From the NCBI GenBank assembly GCA_958349055.1, contig CATWBO010000007.1:1-64000 (forward strand): DNA of 64,000 nucleotides, read 5' to 3'. Source of the stretch: an uncultured bacterium (GTDB taxonomy: Bacteria; Actinomycetota; Coriobacteriia; Coriobacteriales; Coriobacteriaceae). Below, in pieces: positions 1-7,887 of the stretch. Position 1 is the first letter of the stretch, and each line of letters starts with the position of its first letter. The translations under genes were made by a program, and so were the position numbers. The notes under the pieces were generated by a model. That model saw nothing but the letters and a program-made list of their open reading frames with translations, ran no database searches and was not told the DNA's origin.

Positions 1-110
1 CCGTACATGTACGGATGAATGTGGGAAGTGTTCGGATGAAGTTGATAATCAAGGGCGCCGACACGCGCCGATTACCTTTAATGGATATGAGGTGAATGGG
101 GCGATTATTT

Positions 111-119
111 TGCTATACT
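111..119 (+). promoter_or_regulatory. Extended -10 of the tRNA-Val promoter
   Basis: TGCTATACT lies 11 nt before the mature tRNA, with TATACT at 114-119 preceded by TG-n. No good -35 box is visible at the expected distance, so this reads as an extended -10 promoter. Its role is inferred from position. Confidence 0.5.
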
Positions 120-129
120 CTCTCCGCAC

Positions 130-205
130 GGGCGATTGGCGCAACGGTTAGCGCAGGTGCTTTACACGCACAAGGCTGGGGGTTCGAATCCCTCATCGCC
201 CACCA
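130..205 (+). tRNA. tRNA-Val (anticodon TAC)
   Basis: A full cloverleaf can be drawn by hand. The acceptor stem is GGGCGAT paired with ATCGCCC, the D arm is GCGC/GCGC, the anticodon loop is TTTACAC (anticodon TAC, valine), and the T arm has the TTCGAAT loop. CCA is encoded at 203-205. The base of the anticodon stem may have one mismatch. A rho-independent terminator follows at once. The 3' part of this gene (T-arm end, acceptor strand, CCA) and its terminator recur twice downstream. Confidence 0.95.
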
Positions 206-655
206 CTGATTTGTTAGGCCTCCATCACTGGAGGCCTTTCTTTTTCGGGCTCAGCGCATGGGATTCGAACCCGCAAGGGTGCGGAGCTGAGGAAACGCGA
301 AGCGTTTTCCAGCGCAGCACGCGAGGGCCGTAGGCCCGAAGCGAGAGCGGGCGGCGTCAGCCGCACGCGACATCCCTCATCGCCCACCACTGATTTGTTA
401 GGCCTCCATCACTGGAGGCCTTTCTTTTTCGGGCTCAGCGCATGGGATTCGAACCCGCAAGGGTGCGGAGCTGAGGAAACGCGAAGCGTTTTCCAGCGCA
501 GCACGCGAGGAGCGGAGCGACGAAGCGGGGCGCGGGCGGCGCCAGCCGCACGCGGACATCCCTCATCGCCCACCACTGATTTGATAGGCTCCCAGCTATG
601 GGGGCCTTTCTTTTTTGGCCCATCGCAGAGGGATTCGAACCCGCCAGCACGTCTG
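190..655 (+). repeat. Three tandem copies of the tRNA-Val 3' end plus terminator
   Basis: The block beginning CCCTCATCGCCCACCA, including the terminator and the sequence after it, repeats at about 190, 374 and 559, a period of 184-186 bp. Copies 1 and 2 are nearly identical for about 135 bp. Copy 3 has a different terminator stem and then diverges. Each copy also holds GGATTCGAACCC after the terminator, which on the minus strand reads as a T-arm (GGGTTCGAATCC). Copies 2 and 3 lack the 5' half of a tRNA and cannot be functional tRNAs. They may be footprints of repeated integration at the tRNA 3' end or of unequal recombination. No integrase is nearby. Confidence 0.8.
216..246 (+). terminator. 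tRNA-Val terminator
   Basis: An 8-bp stem AGGCCTCC/GGAGGCCT is followed by TTCTTTTTC. It lies 11 nt after the tRNA CCA. The same hairpin recurs at about 400-430, and a diverged version at about 586-612. Confidence 0.85.
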
Positions 656-667
656 TCACAAAGGTCG

Positions 668-884
668 TGGCCAAAAAATGGCAAAAATGAGTACTGCTAC
701 CTTGCTTACAACATATAAAAAGATAGTATTTGCTTAAGTTACGCAGCATATGTCCATTATAAAGACTAACAGCTGGATCAAAATCGTGCATTCATCGCCA
801 TTTCGACTTGCTATCTGGCCTTATTAGTCCAAAATTGCTGCCACCAAATCGGTAGCAGTACTCATATTTGATGTTTTTTGACCA
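668..884. mobile_element. 217-bp MITE-like element with 34-bp terminal inverted repeats
   Basis: The left end (668-701) and right end (851-884) are inverted copies matching at 29 of 34 positions, including the perfect core GAGTACTGCTACC. The inside is AT-rich compared with its surroundings and has no convincing ORF. No target-site duplication could be recognised. It may be a non-autonomous transposon relic or a large hairpin. It lies between the tRNA repeats and the arg operon terminator. Confidence 0.6.
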
Positions 885-920
885 GCAGGTCTCCCTGCCT
901 TAGCAAATCTAAGGCAAAAC

Positions 921-974
921 GGGCTCCAGACCGCCGAATCGTGCCGCATATGGCACGTCCGCAGTCCGGAACCC
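921..974 (-). terminator. Terminator after argD
   Basis: On the minus strand an 11-bp stem, GGGTTCCGGAC with GTCTGGAGCCC (two wobble pairs), encloses a smaller GTGCC/GGCAC hairpin. GTTTTGCCTT follows. It lies 27 nt beyond the argD stop and would end the arg transcript. Confidence 0.6.
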
Positions 975-1000
975 GGTCAAAATTGAGTTATTGCGCCGCG

Positions 1001-2284
1001 TTAGCCCAAGACACCCGACAGGATCTCGATCAGACTGTCCACGTCGGATTCCTCGCAGACGAGCGGCGGCAGGAAACGCAGCGTATGGGCACCCGTAGCG
1101 TTAATCACGGCACCGGCGGCCAGCGCGCGGGCAACAACATCATGCGCGTCGCCCGCGGCATCATCCAGGTCGCAGCCGAGCATCAAGCCGCGACCGCGCA
1201 CATCGGTAACATGCGGTAACTTGGCGAGTTTTGCCTCCATATAGGCGCCTACCTTGGCAGCGTGGTCGGCATAATCGCCGCGCACGAGCGCGGAGAGCGT
1301 CGCGGCGCACGCCGCGACGGCCAAGCAGCTGCCGCCAAAAGTTGAGCCATGGTCGCCGGGCTTAAAGACATCGGCGATCTCCTTCTTGGCCACCACGGCG
1401 CCCATGGGCACGCCATCGGCAATGCCCTTGGCAAGGCTCATGATGTCGGGCTCCACGCCATAGGTCTGGAATGCAAACGGCTTGCCGGAGCGGAAGATAC
1501 CGCACTGGACCTCGTCGGCGATAAGCACGGCGCCCACCTCGTGCGCCAAGTCGCGCGCCGCCGCCATAAACTCCTCGGTCATAGGGTGCACGCCGCTTTC
1601 GCCCTGAATCGGCTCGAGCATCACAGCGCAGATCTCGCTTCCCAGCTGCTTAAAGATCGCACGCAGCTCGTCGACGTCGTTGGGCGTGCAGGCCACAAAG
1701 CCGCCCGGCAGAGGACGGAAGCTGTCCTGCAGCCAATCCTGCATGGTGGCGGCAATGGTCTCGAGCGTACGGCCGTGGAAACCGCCGCGCATGCACACGA
1801 TGGTATTGCCGCCGTTACCGGCCCGCTTGGCGTACAGACGCGCGAGCTTCATCGAGCCCTCGTTAGCCTCGGCGCCGGAGTTGGCAAAGAACGTCTCCCA
1901 CACCTGCTCGCCCGCAGCCGGAGCGCCAAGCGCCGCCGCCGTGGTCTCGTCGCCAGCGGTAATCGCGTCGGCAAGCACGCGCACACCATCCGCATCATCG
2001 TTAGCGAGCTTGGACAGCAGCGCCGCGACCTGGCCGCGCTGCTCGATGTAGAAATAGTTGGAGACATGCAAGAGCTTCTTGGTCTGAGCCTCGAGCGCCG
2101 ACAGCACTGCTGGGTTGCCGTGGCCCAAACTGCACACGCCAATACCTGCAAGAAAATCGAGGTATTCGCGACCATCGTCGCCGGTGAGCTTCATGCCGTA
2201 GCCTTCGACAAACTCAACCGGAGAGCGGCCAAAGGTGTGCATGACGTAGTGGGATTCGAGCGATTGTTGTGCTGCAAGTGACAT
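1001..2284 (-). CDS. argD: Acetylornithine aminotransferase
   Basis: This PLP-dependent class III aminotransferase (427 aa) converts N-acetylglutamate semialdehyde to N-acetylornithine with glutamate as amino donor, the fourth step of the acetylated arginine pathway. Visible marks are the N-terminal YLDFLAGIGVCSLGHGNP segment, FFANSGAEANEGSMKLARLY for cofactor binding, LIADEVQCGIFRSG, and the Schiff-base lysine in SLAKGIADGVPMGAV near residue 284. Its length is normal, with an insertion around residues 97-125 (DDADGVRVLADAITAGDE...) compared with the E. coli type. AAAGG precedes the ATG. It is the last gene of the minus-strand argC-J-B-D run, 69 bp after argB, and is followed by a terminator. 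Confidence 0.95.
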   Translation of the reverse strand: MSLAAQQSLESHYVMHTFGRSPVEFVEGYGMKLTGDDGREYLDFLAGIGVCSLGHGNPAVLSALEAQTKKLLHVSNYFYIEQRGQVAALLSKLANDDADGVRVLADAITAGDETTAAALGAPAAGEQVWETFFANSGAEANEGSMKLARLYAKRAGNGGNTIVCMRGGFHGRTLETIAATMQDWLQDSFRPLPGGFVACTPNDVDELRAIFKQLGSEICAVMLEPIQGESGVHPMTEEFMAAARDLAHEVGAVLIADEVQCGIFRSGKPFAFQTYGVEPDIMSLAKGIADGVPMGAVVAKKEIADVFKPGDHGSTFGGSCLAVAACAATLSALVRGDYADHAAKVGAYMEAKLAKLPHVTDVRGRGLMLGCDLDDAAGDAHDVVARALAAGAVINATGAHTLRFLPPLVCEESDVDSLIEILSGVLG

Positions 2285-2353
2285 GGGATGCCTTTCGTTG
2301 AACGCCGGACGGCGCAGGCCTATGGGTGCAGGAATGGGGCGGCTGCGGGTCGG

Positions 2354-3334
2354 CTAGACCGTCTGAAGCTTCTCGACCTCGTCGAGGTTCTCGGTCAAAC
2401 GCGCAGCAAACGTCGAAAGCGGATGCGGATGTGTATCGAACTCGTAAGCCGTCTCGGTGGAATGGATCACGGTACCGACGCCGGCATCGGTCAGCAGCTC
2501 CAGCAGCAGCGAATGCGGCGTGGTACCGTTGATGATGTGAGCGCGAAATACGCCTCCGGCAAGCGCATCGACGGCAGCACGCAGCTTGGGAATCATGCCC
2601 TTATCGACCTCGCCGCCGTAGAGCATCTCATTGACCTCGTCGAGCGTCAGATTGGAGATAAGTGAATCCTTGTCGCTAAAGTCCTTGTACAGGCCGTCGA
2701 CGTCGGTCAAAAAGATCGCCTTATGCGCATGCAGCGCCGCCGCAACGGCACCGGCGGCGGTATCGGCGTTGATGTTGAAGAAGCCGCCGTCCTCCCCCGC
2801 CGCGACGGTAGCGATGACGGGGATGTACTCGCTATCGAGCAGGCGCTCGATATAGTCGGTGTTGACGTGCGTGACCTTGCCTACGCGGCCGAGTTCGGGG
2901 TCGAGCGGCTCGGCGATGAGCGTACCGGCATCGCTGCCCGAAACGCCCACGGCCAGGTTGCCGTGATGGTTGAGCGCCGCGACCAGCTCCTGGTTAACCT
3001 TGCCGCCCAGCACCTCGCGCACGATATCCATGGTCGCCGGCGTGGTCACGCGCTGGCCGTTCTTAAACTCGACGGGGATGTCGTAGTGGCTAAGCGCCTC
3101 GTTGATGGCCTTGCCGCCACCGTGCACGATAACAGGGCGCATGCCGATGATCTTGAGCAGCACGATGTCGCTCATCACGTCGCGGCGCAGCTGCTCGTCG
3201 ACCATGGCGGCTCCGCCATATTTGATAACAACCGTCTTGCCGGTCAGGTTCTTAATCCACGGCAGCGCTTCGAACAGCAGCTGCGCGGTTGCTTCGTTGG
3301 ATTCGCTCGAACGACAATCGCGTGCGAATTTCAT
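2354..3334 (-). CDS. argB: Acetylglutamate kinase
   Basis: It phosphorylates N-acetylglutamate, usually the committed and arginine-inhibited step. The protein is 326 aa from the chosen start, in the amino-acid kinase fold: TVVIKYGGAAM near the N-terminus, VIVHGGGKAIN for the phosphate loop, AVGVSGSDAGTLIAEP, and the C-terminal FLTDVDGLYKD and GGMIPKL-type segment (here KGMIPKLRAAVDAL). The frame stays open 20 codons further upstream. The internal ATG (MKFARDCRSS) was chosen because GAGG sits about 7 nt before it and the family aligns from there. An N-terminal extension before the kinase core is typical of arginine-sensitive enzymes. It lies between argJ (81 bp) and argD. Confidence 0.94.
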   Translation of the reverse strand: MKFARDCRSSESNEATAQLLFEALPWIKNLTGKTVVIKYGGAAMVDEQLRRDVMSDIVLLKIIGMRPVIVHGGGKAINEALSHYDIPVEFKNGQRVTTPATMDIVREVLGGKVNQELVAALNHHGNLAVGVSGSDAGTLIAEPLDPELGRVGKVTHVNTDYIERLLDSEYIPVIATVAAGEDGGFFNINADTAAGAVAAALHAHKAIFLTDVDGLYKDFSDKDSLISNLTLDEVNEMLYGGEVDKGMIPKLRAAVDALAGGVFRAHIINGTTPHSLLLELLTDAGVGTVIHSTETAYEFDTHPHPLSTFAARLTENLDEVEKLQTV

Positions 3335-3415
3335 AATCTGCCTCGTCTTTCGTATCGCTATCGCGCCGTGCTCCGCTGTCTGCAATCGCGGCAAGATGCA
3401 CAGCGTGCCTGGAAT

Positions 3416-4684
3416 CTAGGAACGGTAGTCGCCGTTGATGGAGATGTACTCATGCGTGAGGTCGCAGGTCCACACGGTCGTTGCCGCGTCGCCTGCGCCC
3501 AGGTCGGCCGAGATCACGATCTCGGGCGCCTCAAAGCGACGCAGCGCCTCATCCTCGTCAAAGGGAACGGTCAGGCCGTCACGGCAGACGGGCATGCCCA
3601 TCATGTCGATGGAAACGTCTTCCTGATTAAACTTCACGCCGCACTTGCCCAGCGCCATGGCAACGCGGCCCCAGTTGCAGTCGTGACCGGCGATGCAGGT
3701 CTTGACGAGCGGCGAGTTGGCGACGGCACGGGCGGCAATATCCGCCTCTTCGTCGTTGAGGGCGCCGGTGACATTGACCGTTACGAGCTTGGATGCGCCT
3801 TCGCCATCGGCGGCGATGTTGCGCGCCAGGCTCTCGCACACCTCGTGCACGGCAAATGCCAACTCGTCAAAAGCATCGGAGCCCTCGACGATAGGCTCGG
3901 CATCTGCGGCAGCGGCGCCGGAGGCAAGCATGATGCAGGTGTCGTTGGTCGAGGTATCGGAATCGACCGTTACCTTGTTAAAGGTCTGCTTGACGATCGA
4001 AAGCAACAGGGCGTGGAGCGCCGCCGGCTCGACGGGGGCATCGGTCGTGATGATCGCGATCATGGTGGCCATGTTGGGCATGATCATGCCCGAGCCCTTG
4101 CACATGCCGCCCACCGTATAGACATTGCCCGCATGGCCCTCGGCATCGCTGACGTAGGACACGGCATATTCCTTGGAATGCGTGTCGGTCGTCATGATGG
4201 CGCAAGCGGCATCGGCGCCACCGTGGGCGGAGAGCGCCTCGTAGGCGGCAGGAACGGCAGTCTCGAACGTGTCAATCGTCAGAATCTGGCCAATGACGCC
4301 CGTGGAGGCAACCAAAATCTGCTGGGGCTCGCAACCGATAACCTGCGAGGCAATGTTGCACGTCTCGCGCGCGCAGGCAAGACCGGTCTCGCCCGTGGCG
4401 GCGTTGGCATTGCCAGAGTTGACCGAAACGCCGGCGATGATGCCGTAGCCCTTGTCGGCGCCGCCCAGATTGGCACGGCTCACTTGGACAGGCGCCGCGC
4501 AAAAGCGGTTGGTGGTAAACACGCCGGCGCCGGGGCAGGGTTTATCGGGCACGACGAGAGCATAATCCGGGCGCTCAGGGTTCTTGCGGAATCCGGCATG
4601 GATGCCTGCTGCCTTAAAGCCGGCCGCCGCCGTAACGCCGCCCTCTACGGCACGAATCTTGATATCGAACTGCTCTGCATTCAT
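3416..4684 (-). CDS. argJ: Glutamate N-acetyltransferase / ornithine acetyltransferase
   Basis: ArgJ (422 aa) recycles the acetyl group from N-acetylornithine to glutamate. Some members also use acetyl-CoA; the sequence does not settle whether this one is mono- or bifunctional. The autocleavage and catalytic threonine lies in MPNMATMIAIITTDA near residue 205, preceded by the oxyanion-hole segment GGMCKGSGMI. SVNSGNANAATGE and the C-terminal DLTHEYISINGDYRS are also family hallmarks. AAGGAG precedes the ATG. A hairpin with a T-run separates it from argC, so argJ-B-D may be partly uncoupled from argC. Confidence 0.95.
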   Translation of the reverse strand: MNAEQFDIKIRAVEGGVTAAAGFKAAGIHAGFRKNPERPDYALVVPDKPCPGAGVFTTNRFCAAPVQVSRANLGGADKGYGIIAGVSVNSGNANAATGETGLACARETCNIASQVIGCEPQQILVASTGVIGQILTIDTFETAVPAAYEALSAHGGADAACAIMTTDTHSKEYAVSYVSDAEGHAGNVYTVGGMCKGSGMIMPNMATMIAIITTDAPVEPAALHALLLSIVKQTFNKVTVDSDTSTNDTCIMLASGAAAADAEPIVEGSDAFDELAFAVHEVCESLARNIAADGEGASKLVTVNVTGALNDEEADIAARAVANSPLVKTCIAGHDCNWGRVAMALGKCGVKFNQEDVSIDMMGMPVCRDGLTVPFDEDEALRRFEAPEIVISADLGAGDAATTVWTCDLTHEYISINGDYRS

Positions 4685-4716
4685 TGTCTTTACGACTCCT
4701 TATATCAAACAAAAAA

Positions 4717-4790
4717 CGGGCATCGGTTGGTGCGCCATGCCAGTCATGATCATGAGACCAGCTTAAAAGTGGCGCCCCACTCGATGCCCG
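4717..4790 (-). terminator. Terminator-like hairpin between argC and argJ
   Basis: On the minus strand CGGGCATCG and CGATGCCCG form a 9-bp perfect stem around a roughly 56-nt interior, followed by TTTTTTGTTTGA. It lies wholly between the argC stop and the argJ start. It could end a monocistronic argC message or attenuate read-through into argJBD. Confidence 0.6.
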
Positions 4791-4818
4791 ACTACCAAAT
4801 CGTTAACAATCGAATGTG

Positions 4819-5889
4819 CTACACCGGGCACGCCACTGTGGGCAAGCCTCGTCGCTCGTCAAAATCAAAGACGATGTTGGCGCACTGGACCGCCTGGCCC
4901 GCAGCGCCCTTGCACAGATTGTCGATGGCGCCCGTCGCCACCAGCACGCCCGCGCGCTTGTTGAGTGCAAGGCCGATCTGGGCGGCGTTGGTGCCGACGA
5001 CCGAAGCCGTCTTGGGCTGCTGGCCGGCATCGAGCACGCACACGAAAGTGCGACCGGCATAGAACTGCTTGTAGTAGTCGACGACGTCCTCAAGAGCCAG
5101 AGTATCGAGAGCCTGTTGAGCGAGCGGCATTGTCACCGTGGAAAGCAGACCACGCTTGAGCGGTGCCAGGTGCGGGGTAAAGACGACACGATCGGTTAGA
5201 CCCAAGATCTGCTCGATTTCGGGCGTGTGACGATGCTTGCCCACGCCATAGGCCTCCAGGTTTTCGTCCGCGCTGCAAAAATGCGTGCGGGCGTTACAGG
5301 ACTTGCCAGCACCCGTCACACCGCTGATGGCATCGACGATCACGGGGCCGCTCTGGGCAACCCAGCCGGCGCGCACGGCAGGCGCGGCGGCAAGGCTCGT
5401 TGCGGTGGGATAGCAACCGGCGCAGGCGACCAGCACGGGCTTGCCGTCGGCGTGGTCGGATGCAGCGGTTTCCAAATCCTGGCAGAACAGCTCGGGCAGA
5501 CCAAAGGCGCGGGTCTTGAGCAGCTCGGGGCTCGTGTGCTCGGCGGCATACCATGTCTCAAAGACGGACGCGTCGTTCAGACGGTAGTCGGCCGAAAGAT
5601 CAAAACAGGAGACGCCCGATGCAAGCAGCGCGGGCACCTGTGCCATGGCAGCCGTGTGCGGCACGGCAAGAAAAACCGCATCGCAGCTCTTGAGCTCGGG
5701 GGCGTCATGCGTGGTGAAAACCAGATCGCTCACGCCAGCAAAGCTCGGATACACCGCGGACAGCGGCTGGCCGGCATCGGCGTTGGACGTAATGGCAATA
5801 AGTTCAAACTCGGGATGACCGAGGACGAGGCGAATGAGCTCGGCGCCGGCATATCCAGCCGCACCGACGATTCCAACCTTTAAAGACAT
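4819..5889 (-). CDS. argC: N-acetyl-gamma-glutamyl-phosphate reductase
   Basis: It performs NADPH-dependent reduction of N-acetylglutamyl phosphate to the semialdehyde, the third step of arginine synthesis. The protein is 356 aa, of type 1 length. The dinucleotide-binding loop GAAGYAGAEL is at residues 9-18. The catalytic cysteine is in CAGCYPTATSL at about residues 155-160. GKHRHTPEIEQ is the conserved substrate-binding segment, and GAIDNLCKGAAGQAVQC near the C-terminus is diagnostic. It is the promoter-proximal gene of the arginine cluster, with a perfect 11-bp palindrome upstream that fits an ArgR site. Confidence 0.95.
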   Translation of the reverse strand: MSLKVGIVGAAGYAGAELIRLVLGHPEFELIAITSNADAGQPLSAVYPSFAGVSDLVFTTHDAPELKSCDAVFLAVPHTAAMAQVPALLASGVSCFDLSADYRLNDASVFETWYAAEHTSPELLKTRAFGLPELFCQDLETAASDHADGKPVLVACAGCYPTATSLAAAPAVRAGWVAQSGPVIVDAISGVTGAGKSCNARTHFCSADENLEAYGVGKHRHTPEIEQILGLTDRVVFTPHLAPLKRGLLSTVTMPLAQQALDTLALEDVVDYYKQFYAGRTFVCVLDAGQQPKTASVVGTNAAQIGLALNKRAGVLVATGAIDNLCKGAAGQAVQCANIVFDFDERRGLPTVACPV

Positions 5890-5973
5890 ATCAGACTCCT
5901 TGTCTGCAGTTATGCACCAATGCGCATTTCGCAGCGGTCGTTATGAAGTGGGTTGAAACTTTAGCACCAAAAG

Positions 5974-6010
5974 ATGCATGAATACGTAAATAGCTTGCAT
6001 ATTCATGCAT
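5974..6010 (-). promoter_or_regulatory. ARG-box-like palindrome upstream of argC
   Basis: ATGCATGAATA (5974-5984) and TATTCATGCAT (6000-6010) form a perfect 11-bp inverted repeat with a 15-nt spacer, 85 bp before argC. The TGAAT/ATTCA arms resemble ArgR/AhrC boxes. On the minus strand TTTCAA-17 nt-TATTTA overlaps it and could be the promoter. The regulator gene is not in this window. Confidence 0.5.
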
Positions 6011-6055
6011 TGAAACATTCCCGACACATTCGCTTGAAGGAATTGACAAATAAAT

Positions 6056-6110
6056 GCGGGCCCCATATTACCCAGTGCGCCTTACGGTGACGTTGCAATG
6101 TGGGGCCCGC
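6056..6110 (-). terminator. Terminator after the PPOx-like pair
   Basis: GCGGGCCCCA..AT and AT..TGGGGCCCGC form a roughly 12-bp stem. On the minus strand it is followed by ATTTATTTG. It lies 45 nt after the stop at 6155 and separates this unit from the argC promoter. Confidence 0.6.
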
Positions 6111-6154
6111 TACATGCGAGAATTTGAATTGTCGAAGCTTGTTGAGAGACTCGT

Positions 6155-6565
6155 TTAGAGCTCGACCGGCACCCATTCGTCATGGTTGCAGATAAAGGCC
6201 TCGGGTTCCTCCACGCTAAAGAAGACGAGCGTGGGGTCGTTAGGCCCCTCATAGTGCTCGCTCAAGCGCTCAAGATGGTTCCATCCCGCCTCGCGCATAT
6301 CGGGAGCGGCCTGGTCATCCAAGCCAGCGCGCCCGCGCAAGATGAGCCAGCCATGGCCCGGCCACCAACTCGTGGCCTCAAAGCGCTGGTTTTGCAGCAG
6401 CTCCTGCCACACATCTTTAGTGCGCGCTGTCACAAACCACAGCTTGCCGTCCTGAATCTGTGCAAACGAGAACGGACGCACATGTGGCTGCCCGTCCACG
6501 CTCGTCGCCAGATACCACGCCGGCACCGACGTCAGATACTCCAAAACCGTATTCAATCCGTCCAC
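6155..6565 (-). CDS. Pyridoxamine 5'-phosphate oxidase-like flavin protein
   Basis: A 136-aa single-domain split-barrel protein of the pyridoxamine-phosphate-oxidase-like family, which usually binds FMN or F420. The substrate is unknown. Family features are PAWYLATSVDGQPHVRPFSFAQ at the start, DGKLWFVTARTKDVWQELLQN, and GWLILRGRAGL. It is a paralogue of the next gene (6610-7056), with the same order of motifs, and the two lie 44 bp apart on the same strand, probably from tandem duplication. True PdxH has a different, longer sequence, so a role in vitamin B6 synthesis is not claimed. Confidence 0.8.
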   Translation of the reverse strand: MDGLNTVLEYLTSVPAWYLATSVDGQPHVRPFSFAQIQDGKLWFVTARTKDVWQELLQNQRFEATSWWPGHGWLILRGRAGLDDQAAPDMREAGWNHLERLSEHYEGPNDPTLVFFSVEEPEAFICNHDEWVPVEL

Positions 6566-6609
6566 GTTTCCTCCTGTACTAGCCAGTTTGAGAGCCTGGT
6601 TGGTGTGAG

Positions 6610-7056
6610 CTAGAGCTCCAGGCGCTCCTCGCTGCCGTCGATATCACAGAAGCGCGCGGCAATGTTGCGGACCGAAAAGAAAGCAAGGCGGCCGTCGTTG
6701 GCACTCTCGTGTTCCTCGCCGATGCCCACCATGTGCTTAAAACCCGCTTGACGCACCTTGTCGCTCGCAACTGCGTCATCCTCAAGTGCGGCTTCGCCGG
6801 TCAATACGATCCAACATTCCCCCGGCTTCCAGCCCGAGAGCTCAAACTTGGGATTCGCACTCAGCTCCACCCACACATCCTTGTCGCGCGACGTGCAAAA
6901 CCACAGCTTACCTTCATCGACCATGGCAAACGAAAACGGCCTCACGCGAGGCTGATGCCCGTCGGCCACATCGGTCGTGGCCAGATACCACGCCGGAATG
7001 CGCCTGAGATACGAGCAGGCGCGCTCAAGCTGAGCTGTGCGGTCGTTGTCGGTCAT
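6610..7056 (-). CDS. Pyridoxamine 5'-phosphate oxidase-like flavin protein (paralogue)
   Basis: A 148-aa split-barrel protein, paralogous to 6155-6565. It shares IPAWYLATTD, PRVRPFSFAMVDEGKLWFCTSRDKDVWVEL, and GECWIVLTGEAAL. Such proteins are general flavin-dependent reductases or heme/flavin binders; no specific reaction can be read from the sequence. AAAGGGG stands before the ATG. It starts 30 bp after the ecfT stop, so it may be read with the riboflavin transporter. That would suit a flavin-binding protein, but this is inference. Confidence 0.8.
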   Translation of the reverse strand: MTDNDRTAQLERACSYLRRIPAWYLATTDVADGHQPRVRPFSFAMVDEGKLWFCTSRDKDVWVELSANPKFELSGWKPGECWIVLTGEAALEDDAVASDKVRQAGFKHMVGIGEEHESANDGRLAFFSVRNIAARFCDIDGSEERLEL

Positions 7057-7086
7057 AGGGACCCCTTTCTTGCGCTCGAATCGCGC

Positions 7087-7887
7087 CTAAATAAGTTGAA
7101 GGTTGATGACGATGACACACGCGAGCAGCAGCGCCGTCACCACCGCAGCCAGCGCATCCCCGCGGCGAAATGCAAGCGCATGCAGGCGCGTGCGGCCCTG
7201 CTCGCCGTGATAGCAGCGTGCATCCATGGCAGCAGACAGCGTCTCGGCATGGCGGAACACACCCGTGAACAGCGGGATCGCCACACTGCCGAGCATACGC
7301 ACGCCGCCGAGCGGACCGCCCGTCACGCGTGCACCGCGGCTCGCCTGCGCATCGGCCGTCTGCTTCATCTCGGTGGCAAACTGCGGCATAAAGCGCAGCG
7401 CGATACCCATAATCATGCCGAGCTCGTGTGCAGGAAGTCCCACACGCGCAAACGGTGCGAGCAGACGCTCAAAGCCCGCGGTGAGGTCGAGCGTGGGCGT
7501 GGTGAGCGTAATGGCGCTCATGCCGGCCATCATCAAGCTCAGGCGGCACGCCATAAAGGCGGCGGAATGCAGCGAGCCCTCGCTTATCTGCAAAAAGCCA
7601 AGCTGCCACAGAATGCGCCCGCTCTGGTCGGAAAACAGGTTGAGCACTGCGACCACCACGACAATCGCCAGCAATGGTGCCATCGATGATAGGACCCGGC
7701 GCAACGGCACCCGGGACACGGTATAGATCAGGACAACGAAGATTGCGACCGGGGCCAGTCCGCGGAAGCCACTGACTGTGAGCGTCGTGATCAGAAACAC
7801 AAAGCCCAAGAGCAACTTAGTTCGCGGGTCCAGGCGGTGGATCGCACTATCGCCGGGATAGTAGCTGCCAAACGAAAACGCCTCCAT
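7087..7887 (-). CDS. ecfT: ECF transporter transmembrane T component
   Basis: A 266-aa multi-pass membrane protein that links the S-component to the two ATPase domains in an energy-coupling-factor vitamin importer. Features are HRLDPRTKLLLGFVFL at the N-terminus, several hydrophobic helices, and the two charged coupling motifs in the cytoplasmic loop region, seen here as ASRGAR and DARCYHG. Its stop/start overlap with the ATPase gene (7887) shows translational coupling. The order ribU-ecfAA'-ecfT and the FMN riboswitch upstream point to riboflavin import. Confidence 0.9.
   Translation of the reverse strand: MEAFSFGSYYPGDSAIHRLDPRTKLLLGFVFLITTLTVSGFRGLAPVAIFVVLIYTVSRVPLRRVLSSMAPLLAIVVVVAVLNLFSDQSGRILWQLGFLQISEGSLHSAAFMACRLSLMMAGMSAITLTTPTLDLTAGFERLLAPFARVGLPAHELGMIMGIALRFMPQFATEMKQTADAQASRGARVTGGPLGGVRMLGSVAIPLFTGVFRHAETLSAAMDARCYHGEQGRTRLHALAFRRGDALAAVVTALLLACVIVINLQLI

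Noticed and set aside
1..14. CCGTACATGTACGG palindrome at the window edge as an operator
   Set aside because: It is a perfect palindrome but cut off from its context, so no role can be supported.
371..575. Additional tRNA genes
   Set aside because: Only the 3' part of tRNA-Val is present in each copy. No D arm or anticodon arm can be drawn.
2723..5062. A plus-strand open frame of about 779 codons across argB, argJ and argC
   Set aside because: It spans three convincing minus-strand genes and their spacers and shows no domain or ribosome site.
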